Of a stretch of 64,000 nucleotides of DNA, positions 40,864-50,006 are shown one piece after another. Below the pieces are notes generated by a model. It was not told the origin of the DNA, did no database searches, and worked only from the letters and a program-made list of their open reading frames with translations. The number at the start of each line of letters is the position of its first letter. Within the stretch, counting starts at the first letter, position 1. The stretch lies in the NCBI RefSeq assembly GCF_028649395.1, contig NZ_JAQSUW010000009.1, positions 79,989 through 143,988 of the forward strand. Direction: 5' to 3'. A program made the translations under genes and the position numbers. The stretch is from Pseudomonas sp. Gutcm_11s (lineage in GTDB: Bacteria; Pseudomonadota; Gammaproteobacteria; Pseudomonadales; Pseudomonadaceae).

Positions 40864-43227
40864 CTACCAGCGGTAGGCGACGCCGGCGGTGATCTGCCGC
40901 TCGGCGCCGTAGAAGGCGGCGTAGGTGTAGCTCAGGTAGTCCTCGTCGGTGAGGTTGGTGACGTTGAGGGTCATGTCCCAGGGGCCGACCTCGTAGCCGA
41001 GCATGGCGTCGACCAGGGTGTAGGACGGCGCGACGATGTCGGTGTTGAACAGGCCGGGGACCTCGTCGACGTAGCGCACGCCGGCGCCGGCGCGCAGCTG
41101 GCCACTGCCGATCTGGCCGAAGCGATAGTCGCCCCACACCGAGAACATGTTGCGCGGCATGCCGCCGTTCTTCTGGCCCTCGGTGCCGGTGTTGCTCTTG
41201 GTCACCTCGGCTTCGGTGTAGGCGTAGGAGGCGGTCAGGCTGAGGTCGGCGCCGATGTCGGTCTTGGCCTCCAGCTCCAGGCCGCGGGCGCGGATTTCAC
41301 CGGTCTGCACCTGGTAGTTGGTATCCACCGGGTCGGTGGTCAGCACGTTGCTCTGGGTCAGCTGGTAGATGGCGGCCGAGTACAGCGAGTTGCTGCCCGG
41401 AGGCTGGTAGCGAATGCCCAGTTCGTACTGCTCGCCTTCGGTCGGGTCGAAGTCCTGGCTGCTGCGATCACGCCCGCTCTGCGGCTCGAAGGACTCGCTG
41501 TAGCTGATGAAGGGCGCCAGGCCGTTGTCGGCCAGATAGACCAGACCGGCGCGCTTGGTGAAGGCATCGCTGTCCTGGTCGCTCTTGCTGTCGATGAAGA
41601 TCGCGTCTTCCTTCTGCTTGGCCCAGTCCTGGCGGCCGCCGAGCAGCAGCACCCACTTCTCGTCGAACTTGATCTGGTCCTGCAGGTAGACCCCGGTCTG
41701 CTCGGTGGAGCTGGTATAGCTTGCGAAAACGGCCGGTTCGGCGGGGCCGAAGGTGCCGCCGTAGACCGGGTCGAAGATGTTCAGTGGGGTCAGGTCGCGG
41801 TTGTAGCGCTCGGTGCGCAGGTGGCGGTCGCCGTAGTCCAGGCCGCCGAGCAGCACGTGATCGACGCGCTCGCCGTGCAGGCGATATTCGAGCTGGGTGT
41901 CGACCACGAAGTTGCGCGAGTCATCGACGCGATCCTGCGCGCCGCGGGCCACGGTGGTCATCTGCGGGTCGATGAAGCCATCGATCCACACCGAGGGCAT
42001 CTCGTTCTCCGACTCGAAGTAGCGCAGGTTCTGGCGTAGCTTGAGGTTGTCGCTGAAGGCGTGCTCGAAGCGATAGCCGAGGTCCCAGGCGGTTATCTCG
42101 GCCTTGTCGTAGCCCGGCTCACCGAGGAAGGTGTGGCGTGAGATATGACCGTTGGGGTTGGGCAGCACGGTGCCCTCGGCTGGCAGGCCGTAGACGTAGG
42201 CGGTGCGGCTCTTCTGGTAGGTGGCCAGCAGGGTCAGGCTGGTGGCCTCGGTGGGCTGCCAGGTGATCGACGGAGCGATGAAGGTACGGTCATCCGGTAC
42301 GTGGTCGACCGTGGTGTCGCTCTTGCGCTCCAGTGCGGTGAAGCGATAGCTCAGGGTGTCGGTCAGTGCGCCGCCATGGTCGGTGGCCAGCTGGTGGCGG
42401 TCATTGCTGCCGGTCTCGGCTCTTATCTCGTGCAGCTCCTCGCGGGTCGGCAGCTTGCTCACCACGTTGATGATACCGCCGGGTGCCGCCTGGCCGAACA
42501 GCACCGAGGAAGCGCCGCGCAGCACTTCCACGCGCTCCATGCCGTACGGCTCCTGGGAGCCGTCGTAGATGTTGCTCATGTAGCGCATGCCGTCGCGGTA
42601 GGTGCTGCCATTGATCTGGAAGCCGCGCAGGATGAAGCCGTCGGTGGTGCGGTCGTCGGCCTCGGTGGCGATTACCCCGGCGGTGTAGCCGAGGGCGTCG
42701 CGCAGGTTCTGGGCGTGGATGTCGGTGATCTGGTCGCGGGTCACCACGGAGATCGACTGCGGCGTCTCGATGATCGGCGTGTCGGTCTTGGTGCCGGTCG
42801 TGGCGGCCTTGGCCACGTAGCCCTGCACCGGGTCGGCGGCCGACGGGGCACCGCTGGCCTGGATGTCGGTCGTTGGCAGTTCGATCGCCGAGCCGTCGAC
42901 GCGCTGCAGGGTGAGGGCGCCTTGCGCGTTGTGGCGGATGCTCAAGCCGCTGCCCTGCAGCAGCAACTGCAGCGCTTGCTCGGCGCTGTATTGGCCACGT
43001 ACTGCCGGGGCAGGAGCGGATAGCGATTCGTCCGCGGCGCGCAGCACGGCGATGCCGGTGGTGGCGGTGAACTCGCCGAGGGCATCGAGCAGTGGCTGGG
43101 CGGCGATATCGAACTGGTACTGGCGTTGCTCGGCGCCGGCTTCGGCGGCCTGGGCATGCAGCGGGGCAATGGCGGCGAGCAGGGCGCCGGCCAGCAGCGT
43201 GCGGGCCAGGCGGTGGCGATGAGTCAT
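40864..43227 (-). CDS. TonB-dependent siderophore receptor with STN signalling domain
   Basis: Outer-membrane transporter of 787 residues. A signal peptide (about 1-27) is followed by an N-terminal STN domain (about 38-108; FDIAAQPLLDALGEFTATTG), the plug with TPQSISVVTRDQI and RVEVLRGASSVLFGQAAPGG, and a 22-strand barrel ending in aromatic W (ITAGVAYRW). STN domains contact a cognate FecR anti-sigma factor, which is encoded directly upstream with its sigma factor, so this is a cell-surface-signalling receptor. The plug and length resemble ferrichrome/ferrioxamine-type receptors; the siderophore is not determinable here. GGGGAG precedes the ATG. Confidence 0.94.
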   Translation of the reverse strand: MTHRHRLARTLLAGALLAAIAPLHAQAAEAGAEQRQYQFDIAAQPLLDALGEFTATTGIAVLRAADESLSAPAPAVRGQYSAEQALQLLLQGSGLSIRHNAQGALTLQRVDGSAIELPTTDIQASGAPSAADPVQGYVAKAATTGTKTDTPIIETPQSISVVTRDQITDIHAQNLRDALGYTAGVIATEADDRTTDGFILRGFQINGSTYRDGMRYMSNIYDGSQEPYGMERVEVLRGASSVLFGQAAPGGIINVVSKLPTREELHEIRAETGSNDRHQLATDHGGALTDTLSYRFTALERKSDTTVDHVPDDRTFIAPSITWQPTEATSLTLLATYQKSRTAYVYGLPAEGTVLPNPNGHISRHTFLGEPGYDKAEITAWDLGYRFEHAFSDNLKLRQNLRYFESENEMPSVWIDGFIDPQMTTVARGAQDRVDDSRNFVVDTQLEYRLHGERVDHVLLGGLDYGDRHLRTERYNRDLTPLNIFDPVYGGTFGPAEPAVFASYTSSTEQTGVYLQDQIKFDEKWVLLLGGRQDWAKQKEDAIFIDSKSDQDSDAFTKRAGLVYLADNGLAPFISYSESFEPQSGRDRSSQDFDPTEGEQYELGIRYQPPGSNSLYSAAIYQLTQSNVLTTDPVDTNYQVQTGEIRARGLELEAKTDIGADLSLTASYAYTEAEVTKSNTGTEGQKNGGMPRNMFSVWGDYRFGQIGSGQLRAGAGVRYVDEVPGLFNTDIVAPSYTLVDAMLGYEVGPWDMTLNVTNLTDEDYLSYTYAAFYGAERQITAGVAYRW

Positions 43228-43334
43228 GCGGTTCTCCCCAAGGATGGCAAATGCGAACTATTCGCTGCCGATACAACGGACGAGCCGCATGCTTCCCTCA
43301 TCAGTCAGGCGAAGTTTTTTTCGCCGGGTGCTGC

Positions 43335-44282
43335 TCAGCGGTGCAGCACTACCGCCAGGCCGGGCAGTCGGGTGCTCTTCAGGCCCAGTTCTGCACTTAT
43401 CGCGGCCAGCAGCGCTTGCGGGTTGTTGCTCGGGAAAGTGCCGGACAGGCGCCGCTCACGCAGTTGCCGATCCAGCAGCACGACGGGCGGATGGTCCATG
43501 CGCTGCAAGCTGTCGAGCACCTCGCCGAGGCTGGCGCGATCAAAGATCAGCAGGCCGCGACGCCAGGCCAGGGCACGTTCGCCATCCACCGTGCGCGGGC
43601 CCTGCAGGCCGTCCGCATCGAGGCTGGCCTGCTGGTCGGGCGTGAGCTGCAGGTGAGCGCCGCTGGCGGTACGCACCTCGACCCGGCCACGGCTGACGGT
43701 GACCTGCTCGCTCGCGCCGCTGGCGTCCACGGCGAAGGCGGTACCCAGCACTCGCGTGGTCAGCTTGCGGCTCTCGACCACGAACGGGCGGCCGGCATCG
43801 TGTTGCACATCGAACCAGGCGCGGCCACGCAGCAGGGTGACCCGGCGTTCGCCGGCGCTGAAGTGCAGGTCCATGGCGCTGTCGGCATCCAGCAGCACCT
43901 GGCTGCCATCGGCCAGCGTCAGTTGCTGCTGGCTGCCGGGGGCGCTGGCATGGTCCGCGGTGTAGCGCTGCATCACGCCCGGGTCGCGCCAGAACAGCGT
44001 GGCGACGGCCAGGCCGAGGATGCAGGCTGCGCTGAGCATGGGCCCGCGTAGCCATTGTGGCGTTGGCTTGCGTCGATGCCAGCCGGTGCTGGCCAACCGC
44101 TGAGCCGGGGCCGCGAGCTTCTTCCACAGCAACTCGACAGCATGGAAGGCTTCGGCGTTGGCCGGATCGCTGTCCAGCCAGCGGCGAAAATCGATGCGCT
44201 CGCTGGCCGGCAGCTGTGGGTTCTGCAGGCGCACGTACCAGTGGGTCGCCGCTTCCTGACGCTGTTGTTCGGACGAATTCAC
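43335..44282 (-). CDS. FecR-type anti-sigma factor
   Basis: A 315-residue inner-membrane regulator. The cytoplasmic N-terminal part (about 1-80) has the HWYVRLQNPQLPASERIDFRRWL pattern, then one TM helix (about 82-98, MLSAACILGLAVATLFW), the FecR domain (about 115-215, QLTLADGSQVLLDADS) and a C-terminal STN-like region (FDRASLGEVLDSLQR). The start is GTG (44282) with GGAG about 10 bases upstream. Lies between the sigma factor and the receptor and relays ligand binding. Confidence 0.92.
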   Translation of the reverse strand: MNSSEQQRQEAATHWYVRLQNPQLPASERIDFRRWLDSDPANAEAFHAVELLWKKLAAPAQRLASTGWHRRKPTPQWLRGPMLSAACILGLAVATLFWRDPGVMQRYTADHASAPGSQQQLTLADGSQVLLDADSAMDLHFSAGERRVTLLRGRAWFDVQHDAGRPFVVESRKLTTRVLGTAFAVDASGASEQVTVSRGRVEVRTASGAHLQLTPDQQASLDADGLQGPRTVDGERALAWRRGLLIFDRASLGEVLDSLQRMDHPPVVLLDRQLRERRLSGTFPSNNPQALLAAISAELGLKSTRLPGLAVVLHR

Positions 44283-44336
44283 TCTGCTTGCGCTCCACTC
44301 GGCGGGAGGGTTGCCAATACAACGTGCGACACGGGC

Positions 44337-44816
44337 TCAGTCCTCAATCCGCTGGCAATGCTGGAGGACACGAATCATGTCCTTTTCCACGGTGCTCAGG
44401 GAGACGCCGAGGCGTTCGGCAATGCTCGCATAGGGCATGCCGTCGACACGACTGAGCAGGAACACCTGCTGGCTGCGACGTGGCAGACCACGCAGGCGTT
44501 GCAGCAGGAGTTCCAGTTCCTGGCGGGCCTCGGCCTGCTGCTGCAGATCGAGTGCCTGTTCCTCTTCGTCGGCTTGCTGGCAGGCATGGCGCTGGCGCAC
44601 CTGGCGGGCACGCAGATGATCCAGGGCCAGGTTCTGCGCGGTACGGAACAACAGGCCGCGGTCGCTTTCGCCGAGCTGGCGGTCCCAGAGTCGCAGGAAG
44701 GTGTCCTGGGCCAGGTCCTCGGCCGTGCTGCGGTCGCCGACGATGCGGCGGATCAGCTGCAGCACGCGGCTCTGCTCGCGCAGGTAGAGGGAAAGGAAGG
44801 GCGACGACTTGCTCAT
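44337..44816 (-). CDS. ECF sigma factor, FecI family
   Basis: A 159-residue extracytoplasmic-function sigma factor. Region 2 (about 10-75) includes DLAQDTFLRLWDRQ and region 4 (about 105-155) includes LPRRSQQVFLLSRVDGMPY and IAERLGVSLSTVEK. It begins the three-gene fecI-fecR-receptor unit, with only 54 bp to fecR. A Fur-box-like site lies 50 bp upstream, so iron starvation should start the system. Confidence 0.93.
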   Translation of the reverse strand: MSKSSPFLSLYLREQSRVLQLIRRIVGDRSTAEDLAQDTFLRLWDRQLGESDRGLLFRTAQNLALDHLRARQVRQRHACQQADEEEQALDLQQQAEARQELELLLQRLRGLPRRSQQVFLLSRVDGMPYASIAERLGVSLSTVEKDMIRVLQHCQRIED

Positions 44817-44867
44817 GGGCTTAGGCGGCGGCGGGGTGGCTGGTTTGAGGTGAGAGACTAATACGCC

Positions 44868-44882
44868 TGAGATTTATTCTCA
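44868..44882 (-). promoter_or_regulatory. Fur-box-like site upstream of the FecI-type sigma gene
   Basis: On the minus strand TGAGAATAAATCTCA, a palindrome agreeing with the 7-1-7 Fur core TGATAATGATTATCA at 11 of 15 positions by my count. It sits in an unusually AT-rich stretch 52 bases before the sigma gene start. Confidence 0.6.
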
Positions 44883-44971
44883 ATTATGTGTTTGCCAGCG
44901 ATTGGCTCTCGTGCGCCATGGCCCCGCCGCTCGCGGGGGCTTGGGTCCGCTATTTCTCGTGGTAGTCGCTA

Positions 44972-45895
44972 TCAGCCTCGTGGTGGGTGCTCCGTGTCGG
45001 CGAGGTAGTCGCGCACCAGGCGGCCCAGCCAATCCATGAACACCTGCACGCGCTTCGACAGGTTGCGTCGGTGCGGGTAGAGCAGCGATACCGGCATGGG
45101 AGCGGCGCGGTATGCGGGGAGGATATCTACCAGGCGGCCGTCGTCCAGGTAGTGGCGGATGCCGGCGAGCGGTACCTGGATGATGCCGAGCCCGGCCAGG
45201 CAGGCCTGGGTATAGGCATCGGTGCTGTTCACCGTCAGCGCACCCGGCATGTCGAGGACGCGCGTCGCGCCGTCCTGCACATATTCCCAGCCAATCGGCT
45301 TCATGCCCAGGGTCGGCACGTAATGCACCAGGCGATGCTGGTCCAGGTCGGCGAGGCTGTGGGGTGTACCGAAGCGCTGCAGGTAGTCGGGGCTGGCGCA
45401 GTTGATCTGCACCATCTCCCCCAGTGGGCGGGCAATCAGCCCGGCGTCGGCCAGGCTGCCGACACGCACCACGCAGTCGAAGCCTTCGCGCACCAGGTCG
45501 ACGCGATGGTCGGTGCAGCTCAGCTCCAGTTGCAGTTGCGGGTGTTCGGCGAGGAAGGCTGGCAGGTGCGGCAGCACCAGGTTGCGCGCCAGGGCCTGGC
45601 CCATGTCCACCCGCAGGCGACCGCGCAGCTGTGCGGCATCGTGCTGGAACAGCGAGGCGAGTTCGTCGGCGTCGGCCAGCAGGTCCTTGCAGCGTTCGTA
45701 GCAGGCCTGGCCGTCCTGGGTCAGCTGCACGCGCCGGGTGGTGCGGTGCAGCAGGCGCGTGCCCAGCTGGTTCTCCAGCTGTTGTACCAGCAACGACACA
45801 CTGGCCTTGGGCTGCCCCAGGCTCTCGGCAGCACGAGTGAAGCTGGCCAGCTCGGCGACCCGGACAAACGCGAGCATGGCGTGCAGTCGGTCCAT
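44972..45895 (-). CDS. LysR family transcriptional regulator
   Basis: A 307-residue regulator. The winged helix begins MDRLHAMLAFVRVAELASFTRAAE, followed by PKASVSLLVQQLEN and the substrate-binding domain (about 92-297). Read divergently from the short-chain dehydrogenase gene with 117 bp between the starts. The typical role is control of that divergent gene, which is inference. Confidence 0.93.
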   Translation of the reverse strand: MDRLHAMLAFVRVAELASFTRAAESLGQPKASVSLLVQQLENQLGTRLLHRTTRRVQLTQDGQACYERCKDLLADADELASLFQHDAAQLRGRLRVDMGQALARNLVLPHLPAFLAEHPQLQLELSCTDHRVDLVREGFDCVVRVGSLADAGLIARPLGEMVQINCASPDYLQRFGTPHSLADLDQHRLVHYVPTLGMKPIGWEYVQDGATRVLDMPGALTVNSTDAYTQACLAGLGIIQVPLAGIRHYLDDGRLVDILPAYRAAPMPVSLLYPHRRNLSKRVQVFMDWLGRLVRDYLADTEHPPRG

Positions 45896-45919
45896 GAGAT
45901 TCTCATTGTCTGATTCTGC

Positions 45920-45930
45920 TAGACAGTCTA
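45920..45930. promoter_or_regulatory. TAGACAGTCTA palindrome between LysR and dehydrogenase genes
   Basis: A perfect 11-base palindrome, TAGAC-A-GTCTA, with a related GTCTGATT upstream (45908-45915), in the divergent promoter region. Its position fits a LysR operator. Confidence 0.5.
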
Positions 45931-46012
45931 AACAGATTTGCCTGATTTATCGGTATCAAGGCAATCAATAACCTTGCCTCGTCAGTTAGCCACCCACGAC
46001 GAGGTAGACCAG

Positions 46013-46771
46013 ATGAACAACTCCATCACCCTGATCACCGGTGCCAGCCGCGGCCTGGGCAAGAACGCTGCCCTGCACCTGGCCCGCCATGGTCATGACC
46101 TGATCCTCACCTACAACAGCGGCCAGGCCGAGGCCGAAGCTCTGGTGGCGGAGATTCGTGCTCTCGGCCGCAAGGCGGTAGCCCTGCAACTGGATGTGAG
46201 CCGCAGTGCCGGCTTTGCCGATTTCGCCGAGCGTGTGCGCCAGGCGCTGGCGGTGACCTGGCAGCGCGACAGTTTCGATGCCCTGGTGAACAACGCCGGC
46301 ATCGGTATCCACGTGCCGTTCGCCGAGACCAGCGAGGAGCAGTTCGACCAGTTGCTGAACATCCATCTCAAGGGCACTTTCTTCCTCACCCAGAGGCTGC
46401 TGCCTCTGCTGGCCGATGGTGGGCGTATTCTCAATGTCTCCACCGGTCTTGCGCGCTTCTCCCTGCCGGGCTACGCCGCCTATGCGGCGATGAAGGGTGG
46501 CATCGAGGTGCTGACTCGCTACCTGGCCAAGGAGCTGGGGCCGCGCGGCATTCGCGCCAACGTGATCGCTCCCGGCGCCATCGAGACCGACTTCGGCGGC
46601 GGCGTGGTGCGCGACAACTCCGAGCTGAATGCGGCCATCGCCGGGCAGACTGCGTTGGGCCGGGTCGGCCTGCCGGATGACATCGGCAATGCCATCGCCA
46701 TGCTGTTGTCGAGCGAGGCAGGATGGGTCAATGCGCAGCGCGTGGAAGTGTCCGGCGGCATGTTCCTCTAA
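46013..46771 (+). CDS. Short-chain dehydrogenase/reductase
   Basis: A 252-residue classical SDR: cofactor motif TGASRGLG (about 8-15), NNAG, catalytic Ser in NVSTGL and YxxxK in YAAMK, then [15 protein letters not shown] and the C-terminal VEVSGGMFL. The substrate is unknown. The start at 46013 has GAGG 8 bases upstream. Controlled most likely by the divergent LysR regulator. An imperfect hairpin follows the stop. Confidence 0.93.
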   Translation: MNNSITLITGASRGLGKNAALHLARHGHDLILTYNSGQAEAEALVAEIRALGRKAVALQLDVSRSAGFADFAERVRQALAVTWQRDSFDALVNNAGIGIHVPFAETSEEQFDQLLNIHLKGTFFLTQRLLPLLADGGRILNVSTGLARFSLPGYAAYAAMKGGIEVLTRYLAKELGPRGIRANVIAPGAIETDFGGGVVRDNSELNAAIAGQTALGRVGLPDDIGNAIAMLLSSEAGWVNAQRVEVSGGMFL

Positions 46772-46781
46772 GCCGAAAATC

Positions 46782-46816
46782 AGGCTCCGATTCAGCTCGA
46801 GTCGGGGCCTGTTTGC
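46782..46816 (+). terminator. Imperfect terminator after the dehydrogenase gene
   Basis: AGGCTCCGATTC (46782-46793) can pair, with G-T pairs, with GAGTCGGGGCCT (46799-46810), followed by GTTTG. Weak U-run. Confidence 0.5.
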
Positions 46817-46826
46817 GAGGCCGATT

Positions 46827-46845
46827 CAAAGTCATTTTCATTATC
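46827..46845. promoter_or_regulatory. Fur-box-like site upstream of the bacterioferritin gene
   Basis: Read on the minus strand the site is GGATAATGAAAATGACTTT-like (GATAATGA plus a diverged second half), matching about 14 of 19 positions of the Fur consensus. It lies 145 bp before the ferritin start, so either a long leader follows or another promoter element is involved. Confidence 0.55.
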
Positions 46846-46989
46846 CTTAGAATTGGCTGGAGCCCAGCAAGCATGCGGCTTTGCGCTAATGCGAATCGCT
46901 CCGTTCGGCCTTGTGAATTGCGACTTGACCAATGTCTTTTTACGGTCGAAGCTGCCGCATTGAACGAGCTATTTTCTGGGGAGCCATTG

Positions 46990-47454
46990 ATGAAAGGCGC
47001 GAGTGAAGTCGTCGATTATCTGAAGGATTTGCTGCGTGGTGAGCTGGCCGCGCGCGACCAATATTTCCTGCATTCGCGGATGTATCAGGACTGGGGCTTC
47101 GAGAAGCTCTACGAGCGAATCAACCACGAGATGGAGGAAGAAACTCAGCACGCCGACGCCTTGCTGCAGCGCATCCTGTTCCTCGAAGGCTCGCCGAACA
47201 TGACGGCGAAGAAGATCCACCCCGGCGCCACCGTGCCGGAGATGCTGAAGAGCGATCTCAAGCTGGAGTACGAAGTGCGTGCGGCCCTGGCCAAGGGCAT
47301 CGAGCTGTGCGAGAAGCACGGCGACTACAAGAGCCGCGACATCCTGGTACTGCAGCTCAACGATACCGAAGAAGATCATGCCTACTGGCTGGAGCAGCAG
47401 CTCGGCCTGATCGAGCGCATCGGTCTGCAGAACTACCTGCAATCCCAAGCCTGA
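46990..47454 (+). CDS. ftnA: Bacterioferritin-like iron storage protein (FtnA type)
   Basis: A 154-residue four-helix ferritin, close in length and sequence to the P. aeruginosa FtnA (formerly BfrA). Ferroxidase ligands are present: Glu18, Glu51, His54, then E93 (one residue shifted) and the EEDH near 127-130. Position 52, Met in heme-binding bacterioferritins, is Thr here, so it should not bind heme at the dimer interface. Start chosen at [11 protein letters not shown] with GGGGAG upstream. It lies in the iron region, before a siderophore receptor. Terminator directly downstream. Confidence 0.93.
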   Translation: MKGASEVVDYLKDLLRGELAARDQYFLHSRMYQDWGFEKLYERINHEMEEETQHADALLQRILFLEGSPNMTAKKIHPGATVPEMLKSDLKLEYEVRAALAKGIELCEKHGDYKSRDILVLQLNDTEEDHAYWLEQQLGLIERIGLQNYLQSQA

Positions 47455-47470
47455 GCAGGTAGCTGCAAAC

Positions 47471-47500
47471 AAAAAAGGGAGCCTGGTGCTCCCTTTTTTC
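47471..47500 (+). terminator. Intrinsic terminator of the ferritin gene
   Basis: AAAAAAGGGAGC (47471-47482) pairs with GCTCCCTTTTTT (47488-47499) over a CTGGT loop, 16 bases after the stop. Confidence 0.95.
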
Positions 47501-47649
47501 ATGCCCGTATTTTCTGCTGCGACGACTAAACAGAGCTGCCCTGTGTGGCTGATGCTCGGCAGTTTTCTGGCGCCGTCAGGTTAACTGCAAAAATATTTCA
47601 AATAGACTTGATTCTCAAATAGCTTCCTTACAGAATTTACGTAGCATCT

Positions 47650-47668
47650 GCTAATGATTCTCTAAAAC
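47650..47668 (+). promoter_or_regulatory. Fur-box-like site upstream of the second siderophore receptor
   Basis: The AATGATTCTC core preceded by GCT and followed by TAAAAC matches about 12 of 19 positions of the Fur consensus. It is in an AT-rich 239-bp region, 25 bases before the receptor start, where it would overlap the promoter or start of transcription. Confidence 0.5.
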
Positions 47669-47693
47669 ATTATAATTCTCCGGAAGCATCACT

Positions 47694-49919
47694 ATGACTC
47701 TTGCAATGTCCTCGCGTCGTCAAGGCGCTGTCGTGGGCGCACCTCTGGCTATCCGCCCCCTGGCGATGGCTGTGCACCTGCTCGCAGCCGGCATCGCCTT
47801 CGCGTCTCCCTTCGCCATGGCGGAGCAGACCGAAGCGGAGAAGGCCGTCACTCTGGACGCCGCCTCCATTGTCGACTCCGCCGAAGCTGAGGATGACTCG
47901 GTTACCGAGGGCACGCAGTCCTACACCACCCGTGCGGCCAACACCGCGACTCCGCTGAAGATGTCGCTGCGCGAAACCCCACAGTCGGTCACCGTGGTCA
48001 CCCAGCAGCGCATGGAAGACCAAGACCTGCAGACCATCACCGATGTGGTCAACAACACCACCGGTATCTCGATGAACCGCTACGAGACCAGTCGCGGTCA
48101 GATCAACGCCCGTGGTTTCGAGCTCAATTCGCTGATGATTGATGGCGTCCCCACCATCTGGGAACAGCCGTGGAGCTCGGGTGAGATCTTCGGCAGCCTG
48201 GCCATGTACGACCGCGTCGAAGTGGTCCGTGGTGCCAACGGCCTGATGACCGGTGCCGGCGATCCCTCCGCGTCCCTCAACATGGTGCGTAAGCGTGCCA
48301 GCAGCCGCGAGCTGAAGGGGTCGGTAGAGGCCAGCGCAGGCACCTGGGATACCTACGGCACCTTGGGCGACGTATCCATGGCGCTGAACGAGGAGGGTAC
48401 CGTACGTGCCCGCCTGGTCGGCGAGACCAACCAAGGCGACAGCTGGATCGACATGAACTCGAACGAGCGCCAGACCTACTACGGCACCATGGATATCGAC
48501 CTGACGCCCGATACCACCCTGTGGTTCGGCCTGAGCCGCCAGGAGAACAAGACCGACTCGCCGATGTGGGGCGGGCTGCCAGTCTGGTATGCCGATGGCA
48601 GCCGCACCCACTGGAGCCGTTCCAAGACTACCTCCGCCGACTGGAGCAAGTGGGACAGCAGCTACGAGACCTACTTCGTCAACCTGGACCATACCTTCGC
48701 CAATGACTGGCAGGTCAACCTCAGCTACAACCGTGGCGAGCGCAAGGCCGATTCTTCCCTCCTGTACCTCTCCGGCAACCCGGGCAAGAACGGCTCCAGC
48801 GGCATGTCCTCGTTCCCGGCGACTTACAAGACCGAGACCACCCAGGACGACTATAGCCTCCGCTTGAGCGGTCCGTTCGCACTGTTGGGACGTGATCATG
48901 ATCTGGCCTTCGGCTATATCCACAGTGATCAGGACTTCGACGCCGATCAGGTTCCGGCCTTGACCGGCATGGGCGGCATCCCGAACTTCGACGACTACAA
49001 CGGCGACTTCCCCGAGCCGGTTTGGGGCGCACGCACCGACTATGGCTCTTCGGAGCTTGAGCAGCGTGGTGTCTATGCGGCGACCCGTTTGAACGTGACT
49101 GATGAGCTCAAGGTGATCCTGGGTGCACGCCAAACCGACTATGAGAAGAATGGTGAAGAGTCGGGCACCGAGAGCCGTCTGAAGGACCGTGAAGTCACTC
49201 CCTATGCCGGCGTGGTCTACGACCTGACCGAGAGCCTTTCGGCCTACGGCAGCTACACCAACATCTTCCTGCCCCAGGCCAGGCGCGATGCCAGCGGCCA
49301 GCAGCTCGACCCAATCATCGGCGACAGCTCGGAGCTGGGTCTGAAGGGCGAGTGGTTCGGTGGCAGGCTGAATGCTTCGGCCGCTGTTTTCCAGATCAAA
49401 CAAAATGGTCTGGGTGTGGCGACCGGTGAGCGATTCCCCGAAACCTTCGAGAATATTTACGAAGCAGCCGATGTCGAGAGCAAAGGTTTCGAGCTTGAGG
49501 TATCGGGTGAACTGGTGCCCGGTTGGAATGTGTCTGCCGGCTACACTCAGTTCCGTGTCGAGGATGAGGATGGCCATGACGCCAATACTCTCTACCCGAC
49601 CAAGCTGCTGCGTACCTTCACCACCTACCGTGTGCCTGGCATCTTCAATGACAAGCTGACCATCGGTGGCGGTGTGAACTGGCAGGACAGCATCTACACC
49701 TATGCCACCAACCCGGCCGGCAACGCCGAGAAGATCGAGCAGGACGCCTACGCTCTGGTCAACCTGATGGCGCGCTACGAGATCACCGAGAACCTCTCGG
49801 CTCAGCTGAACGCCAACAACGTGACCGATGAGAAGTACTTCGACATCTTCGATGCCTACGGCGCCCTGACCTACGGTGCTCCGCGCAGCCTCACCGCTTC
49901 CGCGAAGTACAGCTTCTAA
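47694..49919 (+). CDS. TonB-dependent siderophore receptor without STN domain
   Basis: A 741-residue outer-membrane receptor. Signal peptide to about residue 43 (ending AMAEQ), TonB-box region, plug (TPQSVTVVTQQRM, DRVEVVRGANGLMTGAGDPS) and a barrel ending with F in SLTASAKYSF. Unlike the first receptor it has no STN domain, so it should be a plain transporter. SMNRYETSRGQINARGFEL and PQSVTVV resemble FpvA/FhuE-type ferric hydroxamate or pyoverdine receptors. The GGYLSG-like barrel does not allow the ligand to be named. CGGAAG precedes the ATG. Confidence 0.92.
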   Translation: MTLAMSSRRQGAVVGAPLAIRPLAMAVHLLAAGIAFASPFAMAEQTEAEKAVTLDAASIVDSAEAEDDSVTEGTQSYTTRAANTATPLKMSLRETPQSVTVVTQQRMEDQDLQTITDVVNNTTGISMNRYETSRGQINARGFELNSLMIDGVPTIWEQPWSSGEIFGSLAMYDRVEVVRGANGLMTGAGDPSASLNMVRKRASSRELKGSVEASAGTWDTYGTLGDVSMALNEEGTVRARLVGETNQGDSWIDMNSNERQTYYGTMDIDLTPDTTLWFGLSRQENKTDSPMWGGLPVWYADGSRTHWSRSKTTSADWSKWDSSYETYFVNLDHTFANDWQVNLSYNRGERKADSSLLYLSGNPGKNGSSGMSSFPATYKTETTQDDYSLRLSGPFALLGRDHDLAFGYIHSDQDFDADQVPALTGMGGIPNFDDYNGDFPEPVWGARTDYGSSELEQRGVYAATRLNVTDELKVILGARQTDYEKNGEESGTESRLKDREVTPYAGVVYDLTESLSAYGSYTNIFLPQARRDASGQQLDPIIGDSSELGLKGEWFGGRLNASAAVFQIKQNGLGVATGERFPETFENIYEAADVESKGFELEVSGELVPGWNVSAGYTQFRVEDEDGHDANTLYPTKLLRTFTTYRVPGIFNDKLTIGGGVNWQDSIYTYATNPAGNAEKIEQDAYALVNLMARYEITENLSAQLNANNVTDEKYFDIFDAYGALTYGAPRSLTASAKYSF

Positions 49920-49964
49920 GTCAACGCCTCGTGAGGCGGCAGGCCTGGCCTGTTGCCTCGCTCA

Positions 49965-49997
49965 GCACAACGCCGGCCCCTGTGGCCGGCGTTGTGC
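49965..49997. terminator. Bidirectional terminator between receptor and cueR
   Basis: GCACAACGCCGGCC (49965-49978) and GGCCGGCGTTGTGC (49984-49997) form a perfect 14-bp stem with a 5-base loop, followed by TTTCTG. It serves the convergent receptor and copA-cueR transcripts. Confidence 0.88.
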
Positions 49998-50006
49998 TTT
50001 CTGCCT

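Noticed and set aside
47670-49577. 635-codon minus-strand frame over the second siderophore receptor
   Set aside because: Antisense shadow; the receptor on the plus strand has signal peptide, plug and terminal Phe.
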